DNA of 55,475 nucleotides from Silene noctiflora (GCA_009801015.1 VHZZ01000225.1:177101-232575), one strand, 5' to 3'. Positions 24,431 to 36,335 are shown, counted from the first letter of the stretch. Numbers and translations: made by a program. Notes: generated from the letters alone by a model not told the origin.

Positions 24431-25230
24431 TTGACCCGTCAACAGAAGTGCAAAATAATATCATTAACTTGGTTGAAATGTAATTAGAGTAGTCCATTTT
24501 AGTTATTATAGCCGGATCGGTTTCTTGAAGGTGACAACACCATCCGATAAATGGGTCAAATTCACTATACGGGTTAAACTCACCTATATAAGTCAAATTC
24601 ACTATAATAGATCAAGTCTACTTCGAAGTCCATGCCCACTAAAAAAACCTAGAGTTTAGGTGGTCCGTTCTTTATAAATAGAGGGACTCATCCTCATTAA
24701 CCGAGGATGGGAAAAAATAGAGCAGAAAAGGTGAAGACTAGAAAATTCACTCTCTTTACAAATCAAATCCTTCTAAGTTCCATCAAGAAAGAAGATCAAA
24801 TCATCGTTTTCAAAGCTTGACATTAAAGCACTTCAAATCTCGTGCCATCGTCGCCATCACCGAGGAGTCAAATCATCAAAGGATAACAAGTCCGACAACC
24901 CTCCATCAAATCAAATCGTGAAGAGAGCTCAATCAAGTGACCCTTCTTCATCAAATCGATCATCTTTTCAAGTCCTGACGTCAAGCACCCGAAATCGTGC
25001 AAACAAAGGTGGAGAAAACAACATCCCATCAATGGACAACTAAAGTCATCGATACCCTCCTTCAACATCGTCATCCAAGTCACATGGATATCGAATCAAC
25101 GGATTACATTAGAGATTGTACCCGAAATATTCACATAAATAACAATTTACTTTGTTGCATTCTTCTGTGTATTCTCTAATATTTGCATACTTCAACACAA
25201 ATTTGTTGCTACAAAGCCTAACCACAAGTT
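24430..25230 (+). mobile_element. LTR-like segment
   Basis: The region reads like a plant LTR: a promoter-like TTCTTTATAAATAGAGGGAC (24,669 on), then a leader with repeated ATCAAATC and CATCAAG words. It ends in GATTGTACCCGAAATATTCAC and a T-rich U5-like stretch near 25,110-25,225. No internal domain (gag, pol, integrase) is present, so it would be a solo LTR or a remnant. Exact ends and target duplication could not be found. An alternative is the promoter and leader of a decayed gene. Confidence 0.5.
24673..24680 (+). promoter_or_regulatory. TATA box of the LTR-like segment
   Basis: TATAAATA followed by GAGGGACTCATCC, a usual layout of TATA box and start region in plant LTRs. Use in vivo is not known. 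Confidence 0.45.
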
Positions 25231-27354
25231 CAGTAAGTTATTGTTTGGCCGATTGTAAAAGGCAAATTTAATGATCTTGCAATCTTTACAAGTCTAAATT
25301 TTTGTAAGAGTTAGGATTTGCTTTGTTTAATTGAATACGAACTCACTGTATATCTTGATTGACTAATTGTAGTTTATTTGTTTAATTTTAAGTCTAAGTC
25401 CTGATAAATTGCTAGCGGGTTACCCGGTGCGTTATAAGAAAAGTGAGGACGTAATTTAGATTATTCCGAGTTAAAGTATATTATGGATTAATATGAGAAG
25501 GTAATGTATAGTTTGAATTACTCATGAAAGAACCCAACAAAGCTCTATATACCGTGCATGCATTGCGCGAGATTTATACTATTATTATTACTTCATTGAG
25601 CATAAGTGTGTACTGTCTCGGAACTTTTTGATTGAGCGTGACATAATACATAAGAAATATATATAGGTGTTAATAATACTACAACTTGGTTTGTTTTTTT
25701 TTGATAAAAATAAATACCCTTTCCCCTGAAATTTATTATTTATGATTTATTGAAAATGAAGTGTATTCATAACAATTGTGTCATATCCAAAATTTGTAAC
25801 CCTTACATAGTGAACAAACAAATCCCGTGATTTTTCACGAATAACAAAACTAGTTACTTACAAAATAAATCCGAGATTAACTTAGCTAATATGGTGAAGT
25901 ACATGCAATTAAAGTGTTATCTAAATGGGAATCATCATCAGTCATACTCTGATGATTAAAGTGTCATGTTGTACCAAATCTGGAGAAAAGACTGATTATA
26001 TAAGTTTAATAACATAACTTAGGATTGTCCTTTAATTAATTACAATTTATGTTTCCTAATATCACCATAAACTAATCAAAGTGGAAATATAATATCAGTC
26101 CTATGTTGACATACTGCAATTGTCATTAAAAAACTTTTTTTTTTTTTTTTTTTTGGCACAATGTCATTAAAAAAACATGATCATAGGAGTTGATTCTTTC
26201 CCATCATCACCTTCTTGTATACTTTATTAGAAAATACTAAATCTCAAAAGCACTTTATGTTTCCTCTTAGAGTTTCATTGCACAAGTAATACTAGTAAGA
26301 TTTTTTTTCATTTTTCTCAAAAGAAATGGTGGTTTTTTATTACCTTTTATTTCAATGGTTCGGATTTAATTCTGGATATATCGGATGATTATAAATACAT
26401 ATACACTGGAGTAGCAAAGGCTAAATGAATAAAAATGAGATATATAGTATAATATGAGTGTATTAGAGAAGGAAATGTAGAGAAAGAAATGAAAAAATCC
26501 AAATTGAAATAATACTCATAACTACACATTCATTTGTAAATAAATGAATTTTGAACATAAAATATTTAATATCCTTATTTATTTTCCTTCCTAAGTTGGA
26601 CAAATAAATGCTAATGAAAGATAGAAGTATATATTAGTAATAATAATTCTCGTTGAAAACGGACACTATCCGTCACAAGCTGAACCATTTCTCCCTCATT
26701 TGTCTTTCCAGACACTATCCCTCTTTACCCTTTGGTAAGACGTTTTGTTATTATAAATGGTTGTATGTTAGTGGAAGGCGACGGGGAAGCTTGTTTAGAG
26801 GATGAGCTGGCAATTGTTTTGAATTTTAAATTGGGTGCCCATAAAGCATGAAGAGCATACACACTCTATGTACAAAATACAATTTAACAAATTTCACCAA
26901 AATAAAAACAAAAAAACACATACTAATACTTTTATTTTTTTGGTGTAAATCGTCCGGTTTAATCCGGATTCGAGCCCTCATGAGTAGTTTCAACACTGCT
27001 GCGTTCTCAGGAAACGAACACAAAACCTCTGGTTAAGGTAAAACAACCCTTATCAGTTGATCTAAGTGTTCATAGTATACTAATACTAATACTAATATAT
27101 ACAATAAGAATGATAAAAAGAGGTGAAAAAAACAGAGGCAAAGGAGGGAAAAGGGACAAAACCCGACCCAAAGCCCTCCCATTGAAAGACAGTAAGCACC
27201 GACTCCTTCCTCTGACAGGGGTATTCTCGTCATTTAACATGATGATCAACAACACCATCCATCCATTCATCCCTGTCTTCTTCATTTCTCTTTCTCTTTC
27301 TCTCTCTTCTCACTTCACTCACTCTCTCACTTTCCACTCCTCTCATCATCCATC
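25231..27354. other. AT-rich intergenic region upstream of the first gene
   Basis: No gene is supported. The stretch is AT-rich with a T run near 26,136-26,154 and many short stop-broken frames. A MITE remnant lies near 26,650. The last 70 bp before the first start codon is a CT-rich leader (TTTCTCTTTCTC repeats, about 27,285-27,350), typical of a plant 5' untranslated region. Upstream ATGs at 27,239 and 27,242 are out of frame with the gene, so transcription probably starts downstream of them. Confidence 0.6.
26646..26716. repeat. Remnant of the GTGACGG-type MITE
   Basis: ATTCTCGTT..ACGGACACTATCCGTCACAAG followed by TTTCTCCCTCATTTGTC resembles the ends of the elements at 36,201 and 42,712, but no intact inverted pair is left. 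Confidence 0.4.
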
Positions 27355-30300
27355 ATGTCTTCTCGCACTCAATCCCACAAACTCAGCGGCGGCCTTTACG
27401 TCTCCGGCGCCCGCGACAACCACCCCTCTACCACCACTCGAACCCCCACTATGTCCTCCCGCTCTGGACCCTACACCGCCGCCGACCTCTCCAAATCCGG
27501 CGAACTAGCTAAAATGTTCGACATCTCTCTCTCCTCTTCCTCCTTATCCCAACCCACCACTCCCAAACTCCCTTCTCGGACCCCGTCCCAGCCCAACTCC
27601 GGATCCGGCCCACAACCCGCTGTCCCTTCTCGCCTCTCCAACTCCGGTCGCGTCACCCTACAACCCACCGGCCTCATCATCTCTGGCCCACTCACTTCCT
27701 CCGCCGCCCCCACCAGGAACTCCGGTCAACAGCAACCCGGGAACAACCACCAGCAGGCTACCGGGAAGATGGTGTACGGGGCGGCGGTGACGAATATGGG
27801 GAAGGAGAAAGGAGGGAGGTATGGGGTGAAGGTGTCTAAAGCGATAATGTGGGTATTTGGGATACTTGTTTTGATGGGTTTGTTGGTGGGTGTGTTTCTT
27901 ATGGTGGCGGTTAAGAAGCCTGTTATTTTGGTTGCTGTTGTCGCGGTTTTGATTCCGGTAATGACGGTGTTAGCGTGGAATTATGCGTGGCAAAAGAGGG
28001 CTGTTTTAGGGTATGTTACTAGGTTTCCTGATACTGAGCTTCGTGGTGCTGTTGATGGTCAGTTCGTCAAGGTTACTGGGGTCGGTATTCTTCAAAATAT
28101 CAAATTTCACTTTTCATTGTCTTTTTTTAGTAATTATATTTGTCACTCTTATTATTAATTACTTCTTTGATTGTCTTTTTTAGTATTGTTTATGCCTTTG
28201 ATTGTCTTTTTAAAGTAGGAAGTTTAGTGGTTGAGAAATGTGGGCTGTGTCTGTGTGTGTGTGATTGTGTTGTAGTAGAAGCTTGAAACCGCAAGCAGAT
28301 AAGAGAGCTTGATTAACGGTGGAAGGGAACAATTGGGTGAAAAAGCCGATCAAGAAAGGCGGTGAGAGGTGTTTTTGCTTTGGAAATATTGGTGAGCTCT
28401 CGAGGAAAGAAGAGTGAGTCGATTAGGAGTGTGATTAAGGACATTGATGAATGCCTTAATGTGGGTTTCTGCACATGCTTACTTAGTTGTGATTGTGTAG
28501 AGAAGGTTAAGAAGTTGTAGGATTAGTCATGTGACATTAGAGTTCTGAAAAAGCAAAGTGGAGTAGCAGTTCAAATCACATGTTGACATGTAGTTTTAGC
28601 AATAAACTTGTGTTTAAGGGTGGGAATCTATAATGTTTATCATGCTTAATGAGTAATGACAGTCGTATTATGTTGGCTTCTATTGTCAAAGGAATTTCAT
28701 GATGTTGGAGTGTCCGACACGGCTATGTTATTAAAAAGTTCCATGTTTTTGGTTTAAAATGAAGTGTCAAGATGTGGTGCCGTGTTGTGCCAAGGTATCA
28801 GAGTGTCGTATTCGCCACACGTCACTAAAGCCAAGTGTCAAAGTAACGTAGATTACGTGCATAAATGGGCACTTTTGTTTCATATGCAGACTGCAGTGCA
28901 AGTCGTGTTACCGTCTCCCAACTATTATAGTCTAAATTTCTGATGCAAAATTGGTGTAATAGCTGAGTACTAGATCTGCAACTTTATGTTCGATTTGAAT
29001 AAAAGGATTAAACTTTGAAAAATTAACTAAGAAACCTGTTTACGATATCGTAAGTCAGATTACTGCAAAGGATGGACTTGGTACTGTTGGTAGCATTCTA
29101 GTACCTGCTTTGTTTATTTAAGACTGATGCATTGTTTTTATGAGATTATTGGTGATATATAACATTATAACCCTTTTATCAGTGCCATTTGTGTTCTAGT
29201 ATCCTATAGGCTACTTTTATTTGTCTTACGGAGAATTATTTACTTATAAAGGGATTGAATCCGTTCGTAGCGGACTTGCGTGGTATACAATAACAATAAA
29301 AATATTACCCCAATTTCTCAAGAGCTACAAATGGTGGGGTAAGGGGGTCAGATGTACACAAAATTTTACGCTTGTGTTAACAACACACATTGGCTGTTAT
29401 GGACAACCTTGAATTAAATTGCTTCGAGAATTGCTCAAATGCCTACTTCACAATGAAAAGAAGCACATAGTTTAGTGAACCATTCTTGCTTTTTTCTACC
29501 ATAGTCTAGAACCAAAATATATCTGTCTTGACTTTATATATTAGAAATAGAAATTAAGCTGATGTTCTCTTATCAGAACTGATAATTTACATGAGCATAT
29601 CTGAATGTACTGATAATATATGAAATGCTCGAGTACTATTTTTTTTATGCTCTCTTTTGTTATTTACTAGCTGGATTGAAGTTCATGATCTATTTATATG
29701 CAGGTTGTTACCTGTGGCAGCATACCTCTTGAATCATCCTTTCAGAGGGAACCTCGATGTGTATATGTGTCAACAGAACTATATGAATATAAAGGGTGGG
29801 GTGGAAAATCTGCAAACCCCAAACATCGTTGCTTCTCATGGGGAAGCAGGCATTCAGAGGTCAGTTTATCTGCTCTCATTCCCACTTTTTATATCGGCAT
29901 CTGGTTGGCTAAATGAATTCTTTGTAGAACTTGTACATTTGGAGTCTCTGCCCTATTAAAGATCCGTCATTAAACCATAATAAGCTATTATGGCGTAATG
30001 ATGGATCTTTTCATTGTCGACTCTGGAACTCAATTTATGTCTGTTGAGAAATATAATATCACTTAGTTTGCCCTGCAAGAAAATGAATTTCTCTTGCTTA
30101 TTGACTATTGAGTATTACTGGTTTGTTACAGATCGAGAGATGGCTTATGTAAACGTCTGTTTGTGATGAACATGATATTTGTTAGTGTCAACTATTTTGG
30201 TTCAATTTAATATACACGGAAAATGTCATATATGCTCATCTTTTGGATTTGAAACCAATCGTCTCTTTTATTCACTTGGCAGAAATATGTGGCTGATTTC

Positions 30301-30794
30301 TACGTATCAGACTTTCACTCGGGATTAAGAGCCCTTGTAAAAAGTGGTAATGGAGCAAAAGTGACTCCGCTTGTTCAGCCTGCAACTGTAGCTGACATAA
30401 CTAAGGAGAAGCGAGACTTATCTCCAAACTTTTTGCAATGGTTAGCTGATAGAAGCCTCTCCAGTGATGACCGTGTAATGCGGCTTAAAGAAGGGTATGG
30501 ACTCCTCTTTCACCTGGTGCTCCTATCACGTAGATTCCCGTACTAAACTTTTCAGGTGTTCTTAGATAACAAAATGACATGATTCCTTCTTGCTTACTCA
30601 GGTATGTGAAAGAAGGTAGCACTGTCAGCGTCATGGGAGTCGTCAGACGCCACGAGAATATCGTCATGATTGTACCCCCTGAGGACCCCATTTCAACAGG
30701 TTGTCAGTGGCTACGTTGCCTATTACCGATGTACATTGAAGGCTTAATCTTGCATTGCGAGGATAATCAAAATGCCGAAGTGATCCCAGTGTAG
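27355..30794 (+). CDS. At1g16860-like two-pass membrane protein, 4 exons
   Basis: Exons 27355-28080, 29704-29859, 30283-30494 and 30602-30794 join in frame to 428 aa. The frame passes each junction, e.g. KVTG|VVTCG and RLKE|GYVKEG. The N-terminal 155 residues are Ser/Pro/Thr-rich and low in complexity, with the conserved start SRTQSHKLSGGLYVSG and a SGPYTAADLSKSGEL block. Two hydrophobic segments follow at about 164-186 and 189-208. The C-terminal half holds the family's conserved region: CGSIPLESSFQ, YVADFYVSDF, GLRALVK and the end AEVIPV. Plant homologues (At1g16860 and At1g78880) are annotated only as uncharacterised membrane proteins; an old 'ubiquitin protease C19-related' label has no catalytic motif here. 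Function unknown. Intron 1 (1,623 nt) contains a dispersed repeat. Length is close to the family norm. Confidence 0.93.
28710..28770 (+). repeat. Dispersed GTGTCCGACACGG repeat in intron 1
   Basis: GTGTCCGACACGGCTAT followed by TTTTGGTTTAAAATGAAGTGTC. The same order occurs inverted near 46,772-46,830, so this is a dispersed element of at least 60 bp. Confidence 0.6.
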
Positions 30795-31560
30795 AAATCC
30801 CTCTCTTTTTCTACGTGGATTATCCTTATGTGAGTGACTCCAGGAAAAGGTAAATATCTTGCACACGAAAAACTTGGGAAAAAGGGCGAAAATTACATAA
30901 TGCCTAGCGTAGCCCATCTCTGTCAATATTGTTCTCGATCTATTTAAGTTGCAAGTGGATGTTTATAACAAACAAGGAGATCCAAAAAGGCGCAGAGAAG
31001 GCAAATGGTGTAATAAGTACGACTTGCTGGAGTCGTGTACTAGTAATGATCATTGTGTTTATAATCTGATCAAAGGGAGAGTTGTTCTCTCCATACACTC
31101 TTTAAGAATGACGGATCGAGATATCTTTCATGATCCATAATCTATCACTTCTGTATATCAGCTAAGGCAGATTTGCCGACTTCTTATGTTTTCTGTATGC
31201 ATTTTTTTGTTTATTATTGGAGGCTAGCACACCTAACAGGCTCAAAATAGAGTCTCTATTCATTATGATTTAGAAATGAGATGTTTTATCTGTTTATCTC
31301 TGAATTTTGCTCTTTTTTTTTTCCTCTCAATAATTTCATTAACCAATTCAAAAACAAATACGGAGTATAATTTTGGCATGGCGGCTACTCCCCGTCCCCG
31401 AGTTCTTTCATCAGAAAATTCTGTGCATATGTTGTGACATGCCTTGTTAGGAAGGAATGAATGACAGCATTTCATTTTCCCCTAAACTAGATACGCAGTA
31501 GTAGAAATACCAATTACATTTATGGAACCATCTTTTGGATTGTCGAGGACCGTACTAGCG

Positions 31561-31668
31561 GACTAGAGGTCCATTCACCATTGACTTCACAGATCATTTT
31601 CCAAGTCTGCAACTGACTAGAGGTCCATTCACCATTGACTTCACAGATCATTTTCCAAGTCTGCAACT
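31561..31668. repeat. Perfect 54-bp tandem duplication
   Basis: A unit starting GACTAGAGGTCCATTC and ending GTCTGCAACT occurs at 31,561-31,614 and again at 31,615-31,668 with no difference that I can see. Confidence 0.95.
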
Positions 31669-31680
31669 TTATGCGACCAT

Positions 31681-31750
31681 TTTTCGTCAATAAACACTGT
31701 TTGTATTATAGCGGGTTTTCGTCAATAAACACTGTTTGTATTATAGCGGG
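31681..31750. repeat. Perfect 35-bp tandem duplication
   Basis: A unit starting TTTTCGTCAATAAAC and ending ATTATAGCGGG occurs at 31,681-31,715 and 31,716-31,750 without difference. It lies only 12 bp after the 54-bp duplication. Confidence 0.95.
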
Positions 31751-32282
31751 TCAGTATGTCATCGACTCATCTTACCTTTGTAGTTGAGGACTTTCAGCTT
31801 TACATTCTTATAAGACTAGTCTCCCTTAAAATGGATGTATCCGATGAAGTATGAAGGTGTAATTAACCATCCCAAGCATTTCCCAACCGAGTTATTCTCT
31901 GTGAGTTATTATTACCCTTCTCTTTCACGTTTAACGCCATTCCGTTAATCCCCGTCTCGCCCACTCCACAAGCTGCCACACCTCTGGCGATAGATGTCAT
32001 GATCTTTTATTATCTTCAAGTCTCTGCAATAGTATTCTTCAGTCAAAATGTCAAATAGGTAAACAGAAGTCGTAGTAAACCAGAAATTTGCAAGCAGACT
32101 TTGAATAGTCTGAACTTTAAAGCAACACGTCTGCCACTTGTTGTTTGTTAACTCTGATAATTCCGTCATTAAAATACTCTGTACCTCATTGACTCTTATC
32201 ACCATAAAATGCAACCATCTAAACTGTTAGGATACACCATCTATCCCCATTTATTCAACGTTACCCCAAACTCCCTAAAACA

Positions 32283-34673
32283 ATGTCGTATTCATATTCC
32301 ATACTCATCTTCTTCATAATTCATCATCTTCTTCAAATTTCTTCATCTTTATCAGCTGCACAAACCATATCTTCTTTCTCCATACAAAATTCACCATGGA
32401 AACCTACGCAAAACATTACTCTTCTATCTCCTAATTCGAGTTTTGCTGCAGGTTTTCACCCTTTAACCCCTTCATCAAAACTTTACGTATTCTCTGTTTG
32501 GTATGCCAACATTTCTGATCATGCTGTAGTGTGGTCTACTAAATGGGATGTTCCTGTTAAACAGACAGGATCATTGACTATCACCTCCAAAGGTGTGCTT
32601 CAGCTCACTAACGGCTCCTTGTCTGGTCCAAACCCATGGCCTGGAGCACCTCCTGCGGGCAATAACTCGACCCAATTGAGTCTCAGGGATGATGGTAAGC
32701 TGGTGTTTGGTACATGGGATAGTTTTCAGCACCCCACCGATACAATTCTACCTACACAGAGTATGAATGATACCATTTTGACATCCCGGAATGGAAACTT
32801 TCAGTTCACTGGGTCACAAAATCTGGTATATAACACGTCGGATTCCTACTGGAGTTCAGATAAGGGGTTTTTGAGTCTTGGGATTGATGGGCAGATCACG
32901 AAGGATGGTGCAGACCCGCTTTTTACTTCTGATTTTGGACAAAACCTAACCAGGAGGCTTGTATTGGGTAATGATGGGAACCTTAGAGTCTTTAGTTTTG
33001 ACCAGAAAAAGGAGGAATGGGTGACTGTTTGGCTGGCGGTAGTTTTCATTTGTCAAATACATGGGTTATGTGGGCCAGGTTATATTTGTTACAGTGACGG
33101 GTCTACTTTGTCAAATTACGAGTGTGTGTGCCCACCCGGGTTTAGACGTAGCTCCACGTCGAACTCCTGCGAGCATAAGATACCCATTATTGATACAGCG
33201 AGTAACAAGTTTTTACGCCTTGATTATGTTGACTACTCAGATGGAAATCAAACTGATTTACAGGTCCATAGCTTTGACCACTGCCAATCTAATTGCTTGT
33301 CAAACCCAAAATGTCGGGGATTTGGGTTCAAGTTTGATGGTAGTGGCTATTGTGTGCACCATTTAAACAAACTCTTAAACGGGTACTGGTCCCCTGGTAC
33401 AGAGTCTGCATTTTATCTACGGGTGGACAAGTCAGAGACTGAACCAACTAACTTCACTGGGATGTCGGAAGTTCTCCTAACTACTTGCCCAGTTCGCATC
33501 AGCTTACCAAACCCACCTGAAGATTCCAATGAGACAGCCCGCAACATAATAATCATAGTCATTCTATTCACAGCTGAAATTGCGTGTGGGGTACTCTTAT
33601 TTCGGGCATTCCTCAAAAGGTATGTGAAGTACCGGGACATGGCCCAAACACTTGGACTTGGCCTACTGCCCACAGCTGGACCAAGAAGGTTTACGCTCAG
33701 TGAGATTAAAGCAGCAACTAAGAACTTCTCAGATGACAATGTGATAGGGAAGGGTGGGTTTAGTGATGTTTACATAGGTAAGTTGCAGGACGGCAGACCA
33801 GTGGCTGTGAAATGCTTGAAAAATGTTTCTGGGGGTGATGCCGAGTTTTGGGCCGAGGTGACGATCATAGCTCGTATGCACCACCTCAACTTGGTCCGTT
33901 TATGGGGCTTTTGCAATGAGAAGGGCCGAAGAGTTTTGGTTTATGAACATGTACCAAATGGATCACTTGACAGATATCTGTTCCGACCCAGCAGAATTCC
34001 TGGGTCAAATGATGAAGAAAACAATGACAATATAGGTTCAGCGGAACCCCAACAAAAGCCGGTACTCGATTGGAATATTAGGTACAGAATTGCCATAGGT
34101 GTGGCCAGGGCAATAGCATACCTGCACGAAGAGTGTTTAGAATGGGTATTACATTGCGACATCAAACCTGAAAATATACTCCTAGGAGATGACTTCTGCC
34201 CTAAAGTTGCAGATTTTGGTTTATCTAAGCTCAGGAAGAAGGAACAAATTGTAACGATGTCAAGGATTCGCGGAACTCGAGGTTACCTAGCACCCGAATG
34301 GGTAAAAAAAGAGACTATCACCTCCAAGGTTGATGTGTATAGTTTTGGGATGGTGTTGTTAGAAATTGTGAGTGGGGTAAGGAATAATTCAGTACAACTA
34401 ACTGATATGCCTAGTGAAGAGTGGTATTTTCCGAGGTGGGCTTTCAATATGGCAATCGAGGAGAAGAGAATGGATATGATTTTAGACCGTCAGATTAAAC
34501 ATGCATATGATGACAGGGTACATTTTAAATTGGTTGATCGTATGGTGAAGACGGCAATGTGGTGTGTGCAAGAGAAGCCGGAGATGAGACCATCTATGGG
34601 AAAGGTGGCAAAAATGCTTGAAGGTACTATCGAAATTATAGAACCTCCAAAACCGACAATCTTCTGCATCTGA
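32283..34673 (+). CDS. G-type lectin S-receptor-like Ser/Thr kinase, ZmPK1-like
   Basis: Intact single-exon 796-aa receptor kinase. Signal peptide about 1-25. The bulb-type lectin domain spans about 35-170 (VVWSTKWDVPV, then DSFQHPTDTILPTQ). A Cys-rich EGF-like part lies at about 257-296 (CQIHGLCGP, CVCPPGF) and a PAN-like part at about 300-382. The membrane segment is about 419-441. The kinase domain spans about 480-785: glycine loop GKGGFSDV 489-496, Lys510 in VAVK, HCDIKPEN with Asp626, DFG 644-646, and APE 670-672. The Cys before the catalytic Asp makes it a non-RD kinase. Layout and motifs match maize ZmPK1-type SD receptor kinases; members mostly sense self or microbial signals at the plasma membrane, but this ligand is unknown. 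No intron, as is common in the group. All key catalytic residues are present. The start follows directly from a clear signal peptide. Confidence 0.95.
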   Translation: MSYSYSILIFFIIHHLLQISSSLSAAQTISSFSIQNSPWKPTQNITLLSPNSSFAAGFHPLTPSSKLYVFSVWYANISDHAVVWSTKWDVPVKQTGSLTITSKGVLQLTNGSLSGPNPWPGAPPAGNNSTQLSLRDDGKLVFGTWDSFQHPTDTILPTQSMNDTILTSRNGNFQFTGSQNLVYNTSDSYWSSDKGFLSLGIDGQITKDGADPLFTSDFGQNLTRRLVLGNDGNLRVFSFDQKKEEWVTVWLAVVFICQIHGLCGPGYICYSDGSTLSNYECVCPPGFRRSSTSNSCEHKIPIIDTASNKFLRLDYVDYSDGNQTDLQVHSFDHCQSNCLSNPKCRGFGFKFDGSGYCVHHLNKLLNGYWSPGTESAFYLRVDKSETEPTNFTGMSEVLLTTCPVRISLPNPPEDSNETARNIIIIVILFTAEIACGVLLFRAFLKRYVKYRDMAQTLGLGLLPTAGPRRFTLSEIKAATKNFSDDNVIGKGGFSDVYIGKLQDGRPVAVKCLKNVSGGDAEFWAEVTIIARMHHLNLVRLWGFCNEKGRRVLVYEHVPNGSLDRYLFRPSRIPGSNDEENNDNIGSAEPQQKPVLDWNIRYRIAIGVARAIAYLHEECLEWVLHCDIKPENILLGDDFCPKVADFGLSKLRKKEQIVTMSRIRGTRGYLAPEWVKKETITSKVDVYSFGMVLLEIVSGVRNNSVQLTDMPSEEWYFPRWAFNMAIEEKRMDMILDRQIKHAYDDRVHFKLVDRMVKTAMWCVQEKPEMRPSMGKVAKMLEGTIEIIEPPKPTIFCI

Positions 34674-35438
34674 AGTGATTGATTTGTGAATGTACGACCA
34701 AAGATGTGAATTTCTTTTTCTTCTGTAATTTGACGCATCTTATGCAACTGTATCATACAAGAAGTACTTTTATGTAACTCGGCACCAGAAGATCTGAGTT
34801 GAATATGGTCATCGTGTATAGAAAGAAGGAAAACATAACAATGCTTGAAGTCGCCTGACATTACGTAAAGAATCTACCAGATATTGTACAGTATACATGC
34901 AACTATGAGTTTTTTTTTATCTTTGTTTAATACTACTCATCATGTAGATGATTCATCTAGGCAGGAGTTCAAAAGCTACAAAAAAAATTCATGAATTTTA
35001 AGATATGGAAAACCATTTAACCCAGAGCTTGAATCAGACAGCTCAGGACTCTCACTCCGCTCAGGCCCTTATTATAATCACCCTTGTTCTAACAGATGCA
35101 GCCTAAACCAGGAAAATTAACAACTTAAAGGGGGAAAAGTAGAGATTCAGATGCAGCCTAACCAGGAAAATTGTGGTCGTTTACCAGGAACACAGTGCAA
35201 CACATGATACTAATTCTTAAATCTTATGATTGTCAATGATTCTACGAGTTTAAAAGACAGGAGCCCTATATAGTAGTAGTATAGTAGAACTGAATCAATG
35301 AGGAAGGTATCAATATCCAAAAAGCTTCATAAGTGGTTATTAACTCGCAGTGATTAGAAATCATGTGATTCATGAAAAATCAAGAATAGCTAGGAAAACT
35401 CTCAAACAATTATTGAAGAAATGGTAAGAGTAACATAC

Positions 35439-35569
35439 TTGCGACCTTTCTTATGCGGAATCTTCTTGATATCAAGCTCTATGCATCCAACTGCAAACTA
35501 TCATACTCCAGACCCTCCAGTGTCTAGCACAGTACTCTTCAGTTCTGAACTCAACATCAATTCAATGTC
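35439..35569 (-). other. Possible exon of an unrecognised minus-strand transcript
   Basis: On the minus strand this 131-nt stretch has an acceptor-like CATCAATAG before GACATTGAATTG and a donor-like CGCAA|GTATGTTAC after it. All three frames contain stops. The longest reading, DIELMLSSELKSTVLDTG, runs 22 codons to TGA. It could be a non-coding transcript or the last coding exon of a gene I do not recognise. The evidence is only splice-like signals, so this is weak. Confidence 0.2.
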
Positions 35570-36200
35570 CTATTGATGCACAGAAAACCCAAACCAACGC
35601 ATGTTAATAGGAGTATTACTTTCAGTATCCTCACCAGCAGAAAATAACTAGTTCCTGTATTACCAAGTAGCATTGCGAAAAACCTGATGACTTTATGGTA
35701 CATAGAAAAACAACTGCGAAACCAATGCTAACAAAAATTTCTGCATGCAAACACGGTGATTTTGAGGAGGAACTGATGATATTAATGCGCTGATTAGAGG
35801 AACTGATGCAGATTACTTCAACATACCGCAGCTAAATCTTTCGACAAATCCGAGAATAAACCTCAGAAAAACTACTGTATCTATGTTGCATCAATCCTTT
35901 CAGCAAATATCCAAGTTCAAGATCACTATATTACAGCACAAACCCCAGAATACAATCAAAAATAAACATTAATTGCTTTCAATTACTCCCAAAATTACTC
36001 CATTCTTGAGAATCTAACAGCAAATACGAAGACTACAATTAAATTCTAGGGAGAGAGGAATCCAGATGAAAAATACAGTGGAATTACGCAGACATGAAAT
36101 AATGGGAAGTGAGTAGTGAGAGACAGATTCGAAGGAAATACCAGTGGAAATTGGGAGAGACCTGAGTTAACTTGAACTGAGTTTGACCAACAGGAATATG

Positions 36201-36335
36201 GCAAATTCTCATTTGTGACGGCACTATTCCGTCACAAGTCACAAGCTTGTGACGTGAGACAAAAAGCAAGTGGCAAAGTGAGTGAGAGAGAGACTGTGAG
36301 ACGTCACAAGCTTGTGACGGTCACAAGGGAGACGG
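36201..36335. mobile_element. MITE with GTGACGG-type inverted ends
   Basis: The left end reads ATTCTCATTTGTGACGG. The right end, read on the other strand, gives GTCTCCCTTGTGACCGTCAC. Inside are several short GTCACAAGCTTGTGACG palindromes. The same ends occur on the intronic element at 42,712-42,891, so it is a family. The target duplication is not clear. Confidence 0.65.

Larger units (their letters stand above)
31141..32282. other. Intergenic region between the membrane protein and the receptor kinase
   Basis: It presumably holds the 3' end of the upstream gene and the promoter of the kinase. A reading frame at 30,949-31,140 lies just past the first gene's stop and resembles no protein I know. 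The notable content is two adjacent tandem duplications (listed separately). No RNA gene was seen. Confidence 0.6.

Noticed and set aside
24868..25179. Reading frames on both strands in the LTR-like segment
   Set aside because: They overlap each other on opposite strands, are short, and resemble no retroelement protein.
27110..27508. A 132-codon plus-strand frame overlapping the first gene
   Set aside because: It is a Ser/Pro-rich out-of-frame reading of the leader and first exon; the frame at 27,355 matches the known protein family.
30949..31140. A 63-codon plus-strand frame after the membrane protein gene
   Set aside because: No domain and no homologue that I recognise; it probably lies in or beyond the 3' untranslated region.
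33413..34861. Minus-strand frames opposite the receptor kinase
   Set aside because: They are antisense shadows of a long, well-conserved coding exon.
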